Under the pieces are notes generated by a model. The model was not told where the DNA came from. It saw only the letters and a program-made list of their open reading frames with translations, and did no database searches. From Luteimonas huabeiensis HB2 (GTDB lineage Bacteria; Pseudomonadota; Gammaproteobacteria; Xanthomonadales; Xanthomonadaceae), in contig NZ_JAAN01000026.1 in assembly GCF_000559025.1 (NCBI RefSeq), forward strand, positions 62,001-126,000: 64,000 nucleotides of DNA, written 5' to 3'. The first letter of the stretch is position 1. The number at the start of each line of letters is the position of its first letter. The translations under genes were made by a program, and so were the position numbers. This document shows, piece after piece, positions 36,984-44,523 of the stretch.

Positions 36984-38204
36984 CTACGGGGCGAGCGCCA
37001 GCGCACGCGCCGACAGCAGCCACTGCAGCAGCGTTCGCGCCTGCGGCCACGCGGCCTGCGCCTCGCCCACGACGATGGCCTCGCCCGCATGGAGCCGCCG
37101 CAGCAGGCCGGCCAGCGCGTCGGGCGCCCCGTCGATCCGGCGCAGATGGCCGCAGGCCGCGCACAGCGCGCCATCGGCGTCGCGCGCCCAGGCGACCGGG
37201 AAGCGCGCATCGCGCAGGCGCAGGCGGTCGCCGTCGGCGAGCGCGACGGCCGGCGCGAGCGGCGGCGGCGGCGCGAAGCCCGCGCCGGTCAGCAGCTGCA
37301 GATGCAGCGCCTGCATGCCCGCGCGCAGGCGCTCGGCGCGCAATTGCGAGCGCACCTCGGCCAGGGCGGCCGCCATCGCCGGCGGCAGGCCGTCGCCGGC
37401 GCCCGCGTACATCGGCAGCGCGGGCGCCGGATCGCGCGCAGGGCGCGGCGACGGCGCCGCCTGCTGCATGCCCTCCAGGTCGTAGGCCAGCCGGTGCTCG
37501 TGGCGCGGGATGCCGACGTTGATGCTGGTGGCATGGCCGCCGCCGGCGGTCTCGCCGACGTGGTAGTAGTCGGCCGGCCAGTAGAGGACGTCTCCCGGCG
37601 CCACGTCGATGGCGAACGAGGCGTCGAGGTACTGCGCGTACTCGACCCGCGTCGCGACCGCTTCGGTCCACGGCCGCCGCGCCCAGAACCGCATCCGCTT
37701 GCGCCCCTGCAGCGCGAACAGGAAGGTCGCGAAGCGGTCCTTGTGCACGCCCACCGGCGTGCGTTCGTAGTTGCCGTGGAACAAGGTGCTGATGGCGCCG
37801 CTGCCGGGCACGCCGACGCGCTCCCACAGCCCGTGGAAGAAGCGGCGCCCGGCGTCCCAGACGCCGTAGCCGTGGCGATGCACGGTATTGACGATCAGCG
37901 CGTAGTCGCACGGAGCGCCCGCCTGCCGCCGCACGCGGCGCGCATAGGCGTCCAGGTCGGCATCCTGCGGCCCGGGCAGCCACGGCTCGAGCCGGGCCAG
38001 CTGGCGGCCGTCGAGCACGAAGCGCACCCGCGGCTCGCGTTCGCCCGGCGAAGGTCTGGCGCGCGAGATCGCGCGCATCGCCGCCCCGGGCGGATACGCC
38101 GGCTCGCCCAGGCCGCGGAACACCACCGGGCGGCGATCCCAGTGGACGCGGACGAAGCGCTCCCAGTCCAGCGCCGTTTCCTCGGCATAGCGCGGATCGC
38201 TCAT
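36984..38204 (-). CDS. JmjC/cupin-8-type Fe(II)/2-oxoglutarate hydroxylase of RiPP-like operon
   Basis: A 406-residue protein starting at ATGA, overlapping the stop of the LanM-like gene. The iron site looks intact: H-x-D in PVGVHKDRFATFLFALQG and a distal His in YWPADYYHVGE, followed by the strand ATSINVGIP. The N-terminal WERFVRVHWDRRPVVFRG is the usual ROXA/JmjC start. The C-terminal 110 residues form a winged-helix-like domain with CAACGHLRRIDG. Such enzymes hydroxylate amino-acid side chains in proteins. Being last in an operon with three precursor peptides, its likely substrate is the peptide core (inference). Confidence 0.82.
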   Translation of the reverse strand: MSDPRYAEETALDWERFVRVHWDRRPVVFRGLGEPAYPPGAAMRAISRARPSPGEREPRVRFVLDGRQLARLEPWLPGPQDADLDAYARRVRRQAGAPCDYALIVNTVHRHGYGVWDAGRRFFHGLWERVGVPGSGAISTLFHGNYERTPVGVHKDRFATFLFALQGRKRMRFWARRPWTEAVATRVEYAQYLDASFAIDVAPGDVLYWPADYYHVGETAGGGHATSINVGIPRHEHRLAYDLEGMQQAAPSPRPARDPAPALPMYAGAGDGLPPAMAAALAEVRSQLRAERLRAGMQALHLQLLTGAGFAPPPPLAPAVALADGDRLRLRDARFPVAWARDADGALCAACGHLRRIDGAPDALAGLLRRLHAGEAIVVGEAQAAWPQARTLLQWLLSARALALAP

Positions 38205-40666
38205 CGGTCGCCCCCGTAGATTCGCTCCAGCGTGCGCCGGTACTCGGCCAGGGGCGGCAGCCCCATCCGGAGCCGGCGCGCGTCCACAGCCGCCGGCGCC
38301 TCGAGCGGATACGGCTCGAAACGTCCGCGGCGTTTCCTGAACTTGGTCCCGTAGCGTTGCCGGCGGCCCGCGTTGATCCGCACCGCGTCGTCCAGGTAGG
38401 CGACCTCGGCCAGCGGCACCTCGCCCAGCGCCGCCGCGGCGCGCATCTCGCGCAGGCAGCGCCGCTGCAAGGCCAGCGCCTCCGGCCCGGCGTGCTGCGC
38501 CAGCCGCGAGGCGGCGCGACTGGCCTCGCGCCCGACCTGCGTCTGGCCCGGCCAGCCGTGCGCGTCGAGGACCGCCTCGAGCCAGGCCAGCGCGGCGGCG
38601 GTCAGCGCCCGCAGTCGCCGCCCGGCATCGCGGTCGCGGAAGCCGCCGGCGGCCCAGGCCGCGCGCAGCGGCGCATCCGCGCGCTGGATGCGCAGCAGCC
38701 GTGCGGCCACCGCGCGCTGCCGCGGCGGCGCCGGCGGCAGCGCGGCGGTCTCCACCCGGATCCGGCGCCGGCTCCAGGCGAACACGACCCGGCGCCCCGC
38801 CGCCGGCCAGTCGAAGCTCGCGCTGCCGGTGTGCGCGTCGCGGATCCGCAGATCGACGCCGAGCGCGGGATCGCGCAGGCGCAGGCCATCGGGGCCGCGC
38901 AAGTCCCGCGGCCACTGCGCCAGTTGCGGGTAGACGTGGGCGATGGCGTCCTGGAGCGGGATCGCCAGCGCGACGAAATCGAGGTTGCGCCCCTCCAGCA
39001 GCATCGCCGGATCGGGCAGCAGCGCGGGTTCCTCCACGTGCTGCGCGCCGGCCGCGCGGACCTGGAGGCGACCGGGCCCGTCCAGCCATTGGAGCGCACC
39101 GCCGGCCGCCGGCGCGAAGAAGTACGGCACGTCGCCGCGCGCCAGCTGCGCGCGTTCTTCCGCGCTGAAGCGCGCATGCGCCCGCCGCCGCGCGCGGTCG
39201 TCGGCCATCGTCAGCCGCCGCGCCAGCTCGCGCGCGTAGGTCGCGCTGTACTTGACCAGCACCCGGACCCGGCCGCCACGCGCCCGCGCGCGCAGCCGCG
39301 CGAGCAGCGCTTGGCGGTTCAGGCCGATGCGCGTCCACAGGTCGAACATGCCGCGCAGCATCGGCGGCAGATAGGCCGCGTAGCCGACGTGGCCCAGGGT
39401 GTCGGCGACCAGAGCGCGGCTCTCGTGCCGGGCCCACGGCGCGCCGACCTGGCGCAGGCGCAGGACGCCGCCGGGCGCAGCGAAGAAGGCCACGGCGGGC
39501 CCTTCCGCCGCGTCCGCGCGCGCGACCGCGGCGAATCCCGGATGCGCACGGCCGCGACGCGCCGCGGGCTCGACCAGCCCGGTGCCGCTCAGCCGCTGCA
39601 GCGGGCAGGCGAAGATTTCCAGGTCGATCGCGTAGGGCTGCGTGCCGGCGGTGCCGCGCCGGCGCCCGGCCATCAGGTTGCCCTCGCCCAGGTCGGTGAC
39701 CCCGAACGCGTAGCAGGCGGCGGCCAGCGCGCCGCCCGATCGCCAGTAGGCGGCCGCCTCGCGCGGGCTCAGGCACGGCGCCTCGACGCGCCGCGCCCCG
39801 GCCTGCAGCACCGTCCGCCGCGGCGGCGGCTCGATCCACTCCTGCCAGCTGTAGGCCCGGTGATCGCGGCCGCGTCCGCGCCACACCCGCAGCGTGGGCA
39901 GCCGCACCGGTCCCGAGGCGTCCGGCAGGCGGTTGATCCACTCGAAGATCGAGGCCGCGTCGCCGGCGGCCAGGAAGAAGCGCTCGCCGTCGACCGGCCT
40001 GGGCTTGTAGGCGATGCGCCGCCCGCCGCGCAGGCGCAGGCACAACACGCGCTGGCCGCCGTTGTGGGTCTCCGACGGCGCCGCCCACAGCGCGGAGACC
40101 GGCCCCTCGACCTCGCCCGCGAAGACCCCGCCGGCGAGATCGCGACGCAGCCGCGCGGCGAAGCGCTCGAAGAACGCGCGGAAATCCGCCCAGGCCCGGC
40201 GCACCTCGTCGGCGCAGCCATCGCCGCCCAGTGCGCAGCGCACGAACGCGCCGCCGAGCAGCGGCGCGAACAGTTCGGCATTGCGCGGGCGCAGCAGCCC
40301 GCGGCGGAACAGGTCGCCGTGCGCATCCTCCTGCCGACGGCACCAGGCCCCCAGCGCCTCGACCGTCTCGACCCAGGGCCGGAACGACGGTCGCGACAGC
40401 ACCGCGGCGATCGCCTGCGCCTCCCGCGCGCCGCCGAGGGTACGCACGGTCTCGGCGAGGCCATCGAGCCCGATGCGCGCCACCCGCGGGAACAGCGCCC
40501 CGGCGCGGCCGCGCCGCAGCTCGCTGACGAGCGCGGCCGCCTCGGGCGGCAACGCGGGCGCGCGGCCGGCCCGACCGGCGGCCGGCAGGCGCAGCAGCTC
40601 CGCGCCGGCGCCGGCGCCGGCGCCGGCGCCAGCGCGGGCGCGGGCGCGGGCGCGGGCGCCCGCCAT
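38201..40666 (-). CDS. LanM-like dehydratase (DUF4135) fused to DUF6624-like domain, no LanC cyclase
   Basis: About 821 residues. Residues 110-600 follow the lanthipeptide dehydratase pattern: SETHNGGQRVLCLRL, YKPR (Lys221), TDLGEGNLM (324-332) and the acidic IDLEIF (347-352). Known LanM enzymes have T-D-x-H-x-E-N at the loop; here His is replaced by Gly, so kinase-like activity is uncertain. The C-terminus (690-820) has GWPGQTQVG, LAQHAG, YLDD, QRYGTKF and VDARRLRMGLPPLAEY, matching DUF6624. There are no zinc-binding Cys/His motifs of a LanC cyclase. The start at ATG 40666 follows the upstream stop by 7 bp; an ATG 21 bp earlier is possible. It overlaps the next gene as ATGA. Confidence 0.8.
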   Translation of the reverse strand: MAGARARARARAGAGAGAGAGAELLRLPAAGRAGRAPALPPEAAALVSELRRGRAGALFPRVARIGLDGLAETVRTLGGAREAQAIAAVLSRPSFRPWVETVEALGAWCRRQEDAHGDLFRRGLLRPRNAELFAPLLGGAFVRCALGGDGCADEVRRAWADFRAFFERFAARLRRDLAGGVFAGEVEGPVSALWAAPSETHNGGQRVLCLRLRGGRRIAYKPRPVDGERFFLAAGDAASIFEWINRLPDASGPVRLPTLRVWRGRGRDHRAYSWQEWIEPPPRRTVLQAGARRVEAPCLSPREAAAYWRSGGALAAACYAFGVTDLGEGNLMAGRRRGTAGTQPYAIDLEIFACPLQRLSGTGLVEPAARRGRAHPGFAAVARADAAEGPAVAFFAAPGGVLRLRQVGAPWARHESRALVADTLGHVGYAAYLPPMLRGMFDLWTRIGLNRQALLARLRARARGGRVRVLVKYSATYARELARRLTMADDRARRRAHARFSAEERAQLARGDVPYFFAPAAGGALQWLDGPGRLQVRAAGAQHVEEPALLPDPAMLLEGRNLDFVALAIPLQDAIAHVYPQLAQWPRDLRGPDGLRLRDPALGVDLRIRDAHTGSASFDWPAAGRRVVFAWSRRRIRVETAALPPAPPRQRAVAARLLRIQRADAPLRAAWAAGGFRDRDAGRRLRALTAAALAWLEAVLDAHGWPGQTQVGREASRAASRLAQHAGPEALALQRRCLREMRAAAALGEVPLAEVAYLDDAVRINAGRRQRYGTKFRKRRGRFEPYPLEAPAAVDARRLRMGLPPLAEYRRTLERIYGGDR
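40602..40663. repeat. hexamer tandem repeat at the 5' end of the LanM-like gene
   Basis: Consecutive GCCGGC/GCGGGC hexamers encode an Ala-Arg then Ala-Gly run ([19 protein letters not shown]) directly after the start codon. Copy-number change by slippage would lengthen or shorten the N-terminus in frame. Nothing similar is present in the neighbouring genes. Confidence 0.75.
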
Positions 40667-40673
40667 CGTGCGC

Positions 40674-41912
40674 TCAGCCTCGCGCATCGGCCTCGACCCG
40701 CGCCGCCGGCGCTGCGTACGTGCGCTCCAGCGCCACGCCGCGCGCGGCGTGCAGCCGGTCCAGCGCCAGGCGCAGCGCCGGATCGTGACCGGGCGCGCCG
40801 CACAGGTCGGCGACCCGGTGCCTCCCGCCGGCCTCGAGGCGACGCCGCAGGGCGTCGCCGGCGGCCGATGCGGGCACGCCGACGGCATGGCCGTTGACCG
40901 CCCACACCTCCATGCCCGCCCCCACCGGCATCGCGACGATGCGCACGCCCGGCGCCAGGCCGACGCGGTCCTCGTCCCGCAGCGGCGGCGGCTGGCCGCG
41001 CGGCGGCACCGGCTCCAGCGCGCAGGCGCTGCACCGGCCTGCCCATTTCACCCGCAACGCCGTCTCCAGGTCCGGGCTCTGCGCGAACGCCGGCAGTTCG
41101 CGCACCAGCCGCTGCAGCGGCTCGGGCAGCGCGGCGCCGCCGCCGGGCTCGCGCGCGGGCTCGGCGGGGAACATCGGCGTCGCGCCGTCGGGATACAGCG
41201 CCGGCTGCAGCATGCCGATGGCCAGGTCGCGCACTTCCTCCACCAGCGCGGCGGGCGCCTGCGGCACGCGCAGCTGCAGCGCCAGCGCCCGCTCGCTGCG
41301 TTCGCGCGCGCGCCAGCCGGCGGGCCAGTAGACGAGATGGCCGGGGCCGGCGGACCAGTCGCGCACCGCGCCGCCGTCGGCGCCGGGCGGCGCGATCCGC
41401 ACCCGCACCTCGCCGTGCAGCGGCAGCAACAGCACCGACGCATCCGGTGCCCATTCGCGGACGTAGCGCCCCAGCGTCAGCGATGCGGCGATCGGCTGCA
41501 GCGGGCAACCGACACGGTCCCAGAGGCCCTGCAGGACGCTGCGGACGGCGGCCCAGGCGGCCGGATCGGCGACCAGCGGCTGCTCGATCTCGAGCCAGGG
41601 CGCATCCGGGCTCAGCCGCGCGTCCAGCCGCCGCAGGTAGTCGCCGGCGGTGGCGTCGCCGTCGTCGGGCAGCAGGTCGCCCGGTGCGCGGATGTCGACG
41701 TCGCCGACGCGGAAGCGCAGCGCGGGCAGCATGAAGAAGCGCATGCCGGCCCGGAACGGCCGGGCGATCTCCCGGACCAGGTCGAAGGCGTCGACGGTGC
41801 CCAGGGGCGCTGCGTCGAGCGCCGTCAGGGACGGCGAGCGCGCCCAGTGCCGGGCGACGAAGCGGTCCCAGTCGTGCGCCGGGATCTGCCCCGGCTCGCG
41901 GTCCATCGCCAC
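40674..41912 (-). CDS. degenerate JmjC/cupin protein of RiPP-like operon
   Basis: A 412-residue paralogue of the intact JmjC protein downstream: IPAHDWDRFVARHWARSP at the start, a cupin barrel in the middle, and a related C-terminal domain (GMEVWAVNGHAVGVP, LRRRLEAGGRHRVADL). At the iron site the H-x-D of the paralogue aligns with W-x-P (REWAPDASVLLLPLHG), and the distal His region reads YWPAGWRARER. All three metal ligands are therefore missing. It is probably a non-catalytic partner or peptide-binding protein. A CSAC motif near residue 291 parallels CAAC in the paralogue. It is the first enzyme-type gene after the precursor peptides. Confidence 0.78.
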   Translation of the reverse strand: MAMDREPGQIPAHDWDRFVARHWARSPSLTALDAAPLGTVDAFDLVREIARPFRAGMRFFMLPALRFRVGDVDIRAPGDLLPDDGDATAGDYLRRLDARLSPDAPWLEIEQPLVADPAAWAAVRSVLQGLWDRVGCPLQPIAASLTLGRYVREWAPDASVLLLPLHGEVRVRIAPPGADGGAVRDWSAGPGHLVYWPAGWRARERSERALALQLRVPQAPAALVEEVRDLAIGMLQPALYPDGATPMFPAEPAREPGGGAALPEPLQRLVRELPAFAQSPDLETALRVKWAGRCSACALEPVPPRGQPPPLRDEDRVGLAPGVRIVAMPVGAGMEVWAVNGHAVGVPASAAGDALRRRLEAGGRHRVADLCGAPGHDPALRLALDRLHAARGVALERTYAAPAARVEADARG

Positions 41913-41944
41913 GGATTCGTGTTCCTCCGGCGGTCGGGAACGGC

Positions 41945-41976
41945 GGCGCCCGCCCGCAATGCCGCGGACGGGCGCC
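41945..41976 (-). terminator. hairpin between third precursor gene and JmjC-like gene
   Basis: An 8-bp perfect stem GGCGCCCG/CGGGCGCC with a 16-base loop in the 73-bp gap after the third precursor gene. No T-run. It may partly terminate transcription or protect the abundant precursor message, so that enzymes are made at a lower level. Confidence 0.4.
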
Positions 41977-41985
41977 GGCGTCGGC

Positions 41986-42168
41986 TCAGGGGACGCAGTA
42001 CAGCCAGCGGGTGCAGGTCGCCTGCGGGGCCTCGCCCTGGCGGTCCAGCGCGCTGCCCTGCGGGGCGGCCCGCTCCATCTGCCCGATCAGCCGCTCGAGC
42101 TCGGCGCCGCGGTCGGCGCGGGCCTCGGCGTTGCCGGCGCCCCTGTTGCGGATTCCAACCTTCTCCAT
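41986..42168 (-). CDS. RiPP-like precursor peptide 3 (60 aa)
   Basis: A 60-residue peptide with GAGGAG upstream of the ATG. The leader is hydrophilic and helical (AELERLIGQMERAAPQG). The C-terminus is SALDRQGEAPQ followed by core ATCTRWLYCVP, with Cys52 and Cys58. It shares LIGQ-x-E, G-T/S-A-L-D, APQ-x-TC and LYC with the two peptides upstream in the same operon. No signal peptide and no double-glycine cleavage site. Three paralogues beside a LanM-like enzyme and two JmjC proteins mark it as a modified-peptide precursor. Confidence 0.8.
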   Translation of the reverse strand: MEKVGIRNRGAGNAEARADRGAELERLIGQMERAAPQGSALDRQGEAPQATCTRWLYCVP

Positions 42169-42193
42169 GGTGTTCTCCTCGAACGAAGCGGCG

Positions 42194-42223
42194 GCCCGGA
42201 ATGCCCGATGCGGGCATCCGGGC
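42194..42223 (-). terminator. hairpin between second and third precursor genes
   Basis: GCCCGG and ATGCCCG pair with CGGGCAT and CCGGGC to form a 13-bp stem with one bulged base and a three-base loop. It lies in the 69-bp gap between two precursor genes. No T-run follows. It is probably an mRNA stabiliser or partial terminator. Confidence 0.45.
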
Positions 42224-42237
42224 GCCGGTGGCGCGGA

Positions 42238-42423
42238 TCAGACGCAGTAGAGGAAGCGCGAGCAGGTGGCCTGCGGCGCCTGGCCGCGGGCGTCCAGCGC
42301 GGTCCCGGCGGGCGACGAGGCGCGCTGCTCCACCTGTCCGATGAGCCGGTCGAGCTTCGCGCCGGCGTCTGCATTGCGGTCGCGACCGCGGATGTTGTCC
42401 TGGCTGGTCCGGACCTTGTCCAT
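42238..42423 (-). CDS. RiPP-like precursor peptide 2 (61 aa)
   Basis: Start at the ATG giving MDKVRTSQDN, preceded by GAAGGAGAAGGCAT (strong ribosome-binding site). The 61-residue peptide has the shared leader helix AKLDRLIGQVEQ, then GTALDARGQAPQ and the core ATCSRFLYCV with Cys54 and Cys60. It differs from its sister at nearly every leader position before the helix, but keeps the Thr-Cys-x5-Cys spacing exactly. The upstream extension of the frame has no ribosome-binding site and is not part of the gene. Confidence 0.8.
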   Translation of the reverse strand: MDKVRTSQDNIRGRDRNADAGAKLDRLIGQVEQRASSPAGTALDARGQAPQATCSRFLYCV

Positions 42424-42497
42424 ATGCCTTCTCCTTCGATTGGGTCGGGTGCCCGGCCGCGGCGGCGCCGCAGGACCGGGCGTGCGCGAAGCGCGGT

Positions 42498-42677
42498 TCA
42501 GAAGCAGTAGAGGCGCCCGATGCAGGTGCTCTGCGGTGCGGCGCCCTGGGTGTCCAGCGCGGTGCCTTGCGGTGCGTGCCGTTCCATCTGCCCGATCAGC
42601 TGCTCGAGCCTGTCGCTCCGATCGGTCCCGCCCGCGTGGCGCGGGGGACATTCCTTGCTCTTCTTGGCCTGTTCCAT
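42498..42677 (-). CDS. RiPP-like precursor peptide 1 (59 aa)
   Basis: First gene of the operon. AAGGAGG stands 6 bp before the ATG giving MEQAKKSKEC. The 59-residue peptide has RLEQLIGQMERHAPQGTALD, TQGAAPQ and the core STCIGRLYCF with Cys52 and Cys58; one extra Cys (Cys10) lies in the leader. Residues between the two core cysteines (I-G-R-L-Y against T-R-W-L-Y and S-R-F-L-Y) vary at the first three positions and are fixed at L-Y. That is the pattern expected of a family of related modified products. Confidence 0.8.
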   Translation of the reverse strand: MEQAKKSKECPPRHAGGTDRSDRLEQLIGQMERHAPQGTALDTQGAAPQSTCIGRLYCF

Positions 42678-42782
42678 GATCGCCTCCTTGTTGGGATGAC
42701 TCCCGGGGCGGCCCGGCCAGGGCCGGACGATCCGGGCGGTACCGGCCGCCCCGCCCCGCCGTGTTCCGACGGGCACGTCCGG

Positions 42783-42810
42783 ATTAGCACGGCCCGTTCC
42801 GCGGGCGCAA
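42783..42810 (-). promoter_or_regulatory. candidate promoter of the RiPP-like operon
   Basis: On the minus strand TTGCGC (42810-42805) and GCTAAT (42788-42783) are 16 bp apart, giving a start near 42776 and a leader of about 99 bases before the first precursor gene. It is the most AT-rich point of the 341-bp gap between nuoN and that gene. Confidence 0.45.
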
Positions 42811-42903
42811 ATGAACGCGCCCGCCAATGTGGCGAGCCATGATGCGGGTCACAGGGAATGTGCGATGCAGCCGCCGCCGCATCGAGGACGCGCCGACGGG
42901 ACG

Positions 42904-42994
42904 AACGCGGTCGCGGGACCGCGTTGCGGCGCAGCGAAGCCTGGGGAACAGCGCCAGGAAGGAGACGTCGCGGCCGCCGCGTCGACGCGGCGGC
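42904..42994 (-). terminator. hairpins downstream of nuoN
   Basis: Two strong stems follow the nuoN stop: a 22-bp perfect palindrome centred on GTCGAC (42973-42994), and AACGCGGTC/GACCGCGTT with a four-base loop (42904-42925). Neither has a clear T-run. They probably mark the end of the nuo transcript before the separately expressed RiPP-like operon. Confidence 0.45.
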
Positions 42995-43018
42995 GTACCC
43001 GGCGCTACGCGGCCGATC

Positions 43019-44482
43019 TCAGCCCGCGAACGCCTGCTGGCACCAGGCCATCACCGGGCTCCAGAACAGGCCCAGGCCGAGCAGCGCCAGCGCGTTGAAC
43101 GCGAACACCGCGCGCAGCGGCCCCCCGCGCGGGCGCACCGGCTCGCCGACCGGCTCGTCGAAGTACATGACCTTGATGACGCGCAGGTAGTAGTAGGCGC
43201 CGATCACCGCGCAGACGATGCCCACGATCGCCAGCCACATCAGGTCGCCTTCGACCGCGGCGCGCAGCACCGCGACCTTGGCCCAGAAGCCCAGGAACGG
43301 CGGCACGCCGGCCAGCGAGGCCATCGTCACCATCACCAGGAACGCCATCCACGGGTGGCGGGCGTTCAGGCCCTTGAAGTCCTCGATGCGGTCGGCCTCG
43401 AAGCCGCGCCGCGACAGCATCACGATCGCGCCGAAGGACGCGGCCGACATCAGCGCGTAGCTGATCGCGTAGAACATCGCCGCCGCGAAGCCGTCGGCGC
43501 CGCCGCCGCTGATGCCCAGGAACAGGAAGCCGACGTGCGAGACCGTCGAGTAGGCCAGCATGCGCTTGAGGTTGGTCTGCGCCAGCGCCACCACGTTGCC
43601 GATCACCAGCGACAGCGCCGCGAGCACCGCGATCAACAGCTGCCAGTACTCCTGCAGCGGCGCCAGCCCGCCGTCGAAGAGCCGGAACGCCATGCCGAAC
43701 GCGGCCAGCTTGGGCGCGGAGCCGATGAAGATGGTGATCGGGGTCGGCGCGCCGTGGTAGGTGTCCGGCAGCCACATGTGGAACGGCGCCGCGCCGAACT
43801 TGAAGGCCACGCCGACCACCACGAACACCAGCCCGGTCAGCAGCAGCGTGCGGTCCTCGCCGGCGACCGCGCCGGCGGCGGCGCGAATGCCGTCCAGGTC
43901 CAGCGTGCCGGTGGCGCCATAGACCAGCGACATGCCGTACAGCAGCAGGCCGGAAGCCAGCGAGCCGAGCACGAAGTACTTCATGCCGGCCTCGGAGGCC
44001 AGCGGGCTGTCGCGGTCGATCGCCACCAGCGCATAGGAGCACAGCGCCAGCAGCTCGAGGCCGAGGTAGACCATGGCCAGGTTGCCGGCCGAGACCAGCA
44101 GCATCATGCCCACCGACGCGAACAGCATCAGCACCGGGATCTCGCCGCGGTACAGATCGCGCTCGCGCAGGTAGGACCAGGCGTAGGCCATGGAGATCGC
44201 CGACACCGCCAGCACCGAGAACTTCAGCACGTCGGAGACCGTGTCGCGCTGGAACAGGCCCTCCATGACCACGCCGTGGCCGCCGACGCCGCCGGCCACG
44301 AGCGCCGCGGCCGCCAGCAGCGTCGCGATCGCGAGCGCCTGGGTGACGATGCGGCGCCGATCGTCGAGGAACAGGTCCAGCATCAGCAGCGCGAACGCGC
44401 CGAAGACCACCGCGAGCTCGGGCACGAGCGGCGCGAACTCCGCGAAGGTGCGGACAGGGGGCGTCATGGCAGGGGTGATCAC
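43019..44482 (-). CDS. nuoN: NADH-quinone oxidoreductase subunit N
   Basis: A 487-residue antiporter-like membrane subunit, about 14 helices. Start at GTG 44482 with GAGGA about 9 bp before; ATG 44467 is the alternative. Proton-channel features are present, such as KFGAAPFHMWLPDTYHGAPTPIT (broken helix with conserved Lys and Pro) and LKRMLAYSTVSHVGF. It is the last gene of the nuo operon, 42 bp after nuoM. Confidence 0.97.
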   Translation of the reverse strand: MITPAMTPPVRTFAEFAPLVPELAVVFGAFALLMLDLFLDDRRRIVTQALAIATLLAAAALVAGGVGGHGVVMEGLFQRDTVSDVLKFSVLAVSAISMAYAWSYLRERDLYRGEIPVLMLFASVGMMLLVSAGNLAMVYLGLELLALCSYALVAIDRDSPLASEAGMKYFVLGSLASGLLLYGMSLVYGATGTLDLDGIRAAAGAVAGEDRTLLLTGLVFVVVGVAFKFGAAPFHMWLPDTYHGAPTPITIFIGSAPKLAAFGMAFRLFDGGLAPLQEYWQLLIAVLAALSLVIGNVVALAQTNLKRMLAYSTVSHVGFLFLGISGGGADGFAAAMFYAISYALMSAASFGAIVMLSRRGFEADRIEDFKGLNARHPWMAFLVMVTMASLAGVPPFLGFWAKVAVLRAAVEGDLMWLAIVGIVCAVIGAYYYLRVIKVMYFDEPVGEPVRPRGGPLRAVFAFNALALLGLGLFWSPVMAWCQQAFAG

Positions 44483-44523
44483 GTCACGTATTCCTCAGGA
44501 TTCGCACAGGGCGCTCGCCGCGC

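Noticed and set aside
38201-40666. complete LanM lanthipeptide synthetase
   Set aside because: The C-terminal third lacks the GxxG, WCxGxxG and CHG motifs of LanC, and ends in a different domain.
41986-42677. double-glycine (bacteriocin-type) leader in the precursors
   Set aside because: No GG or GA pair at a constant place before the core; the shared sites are GTALD and APQ, so the processing site is unknown.
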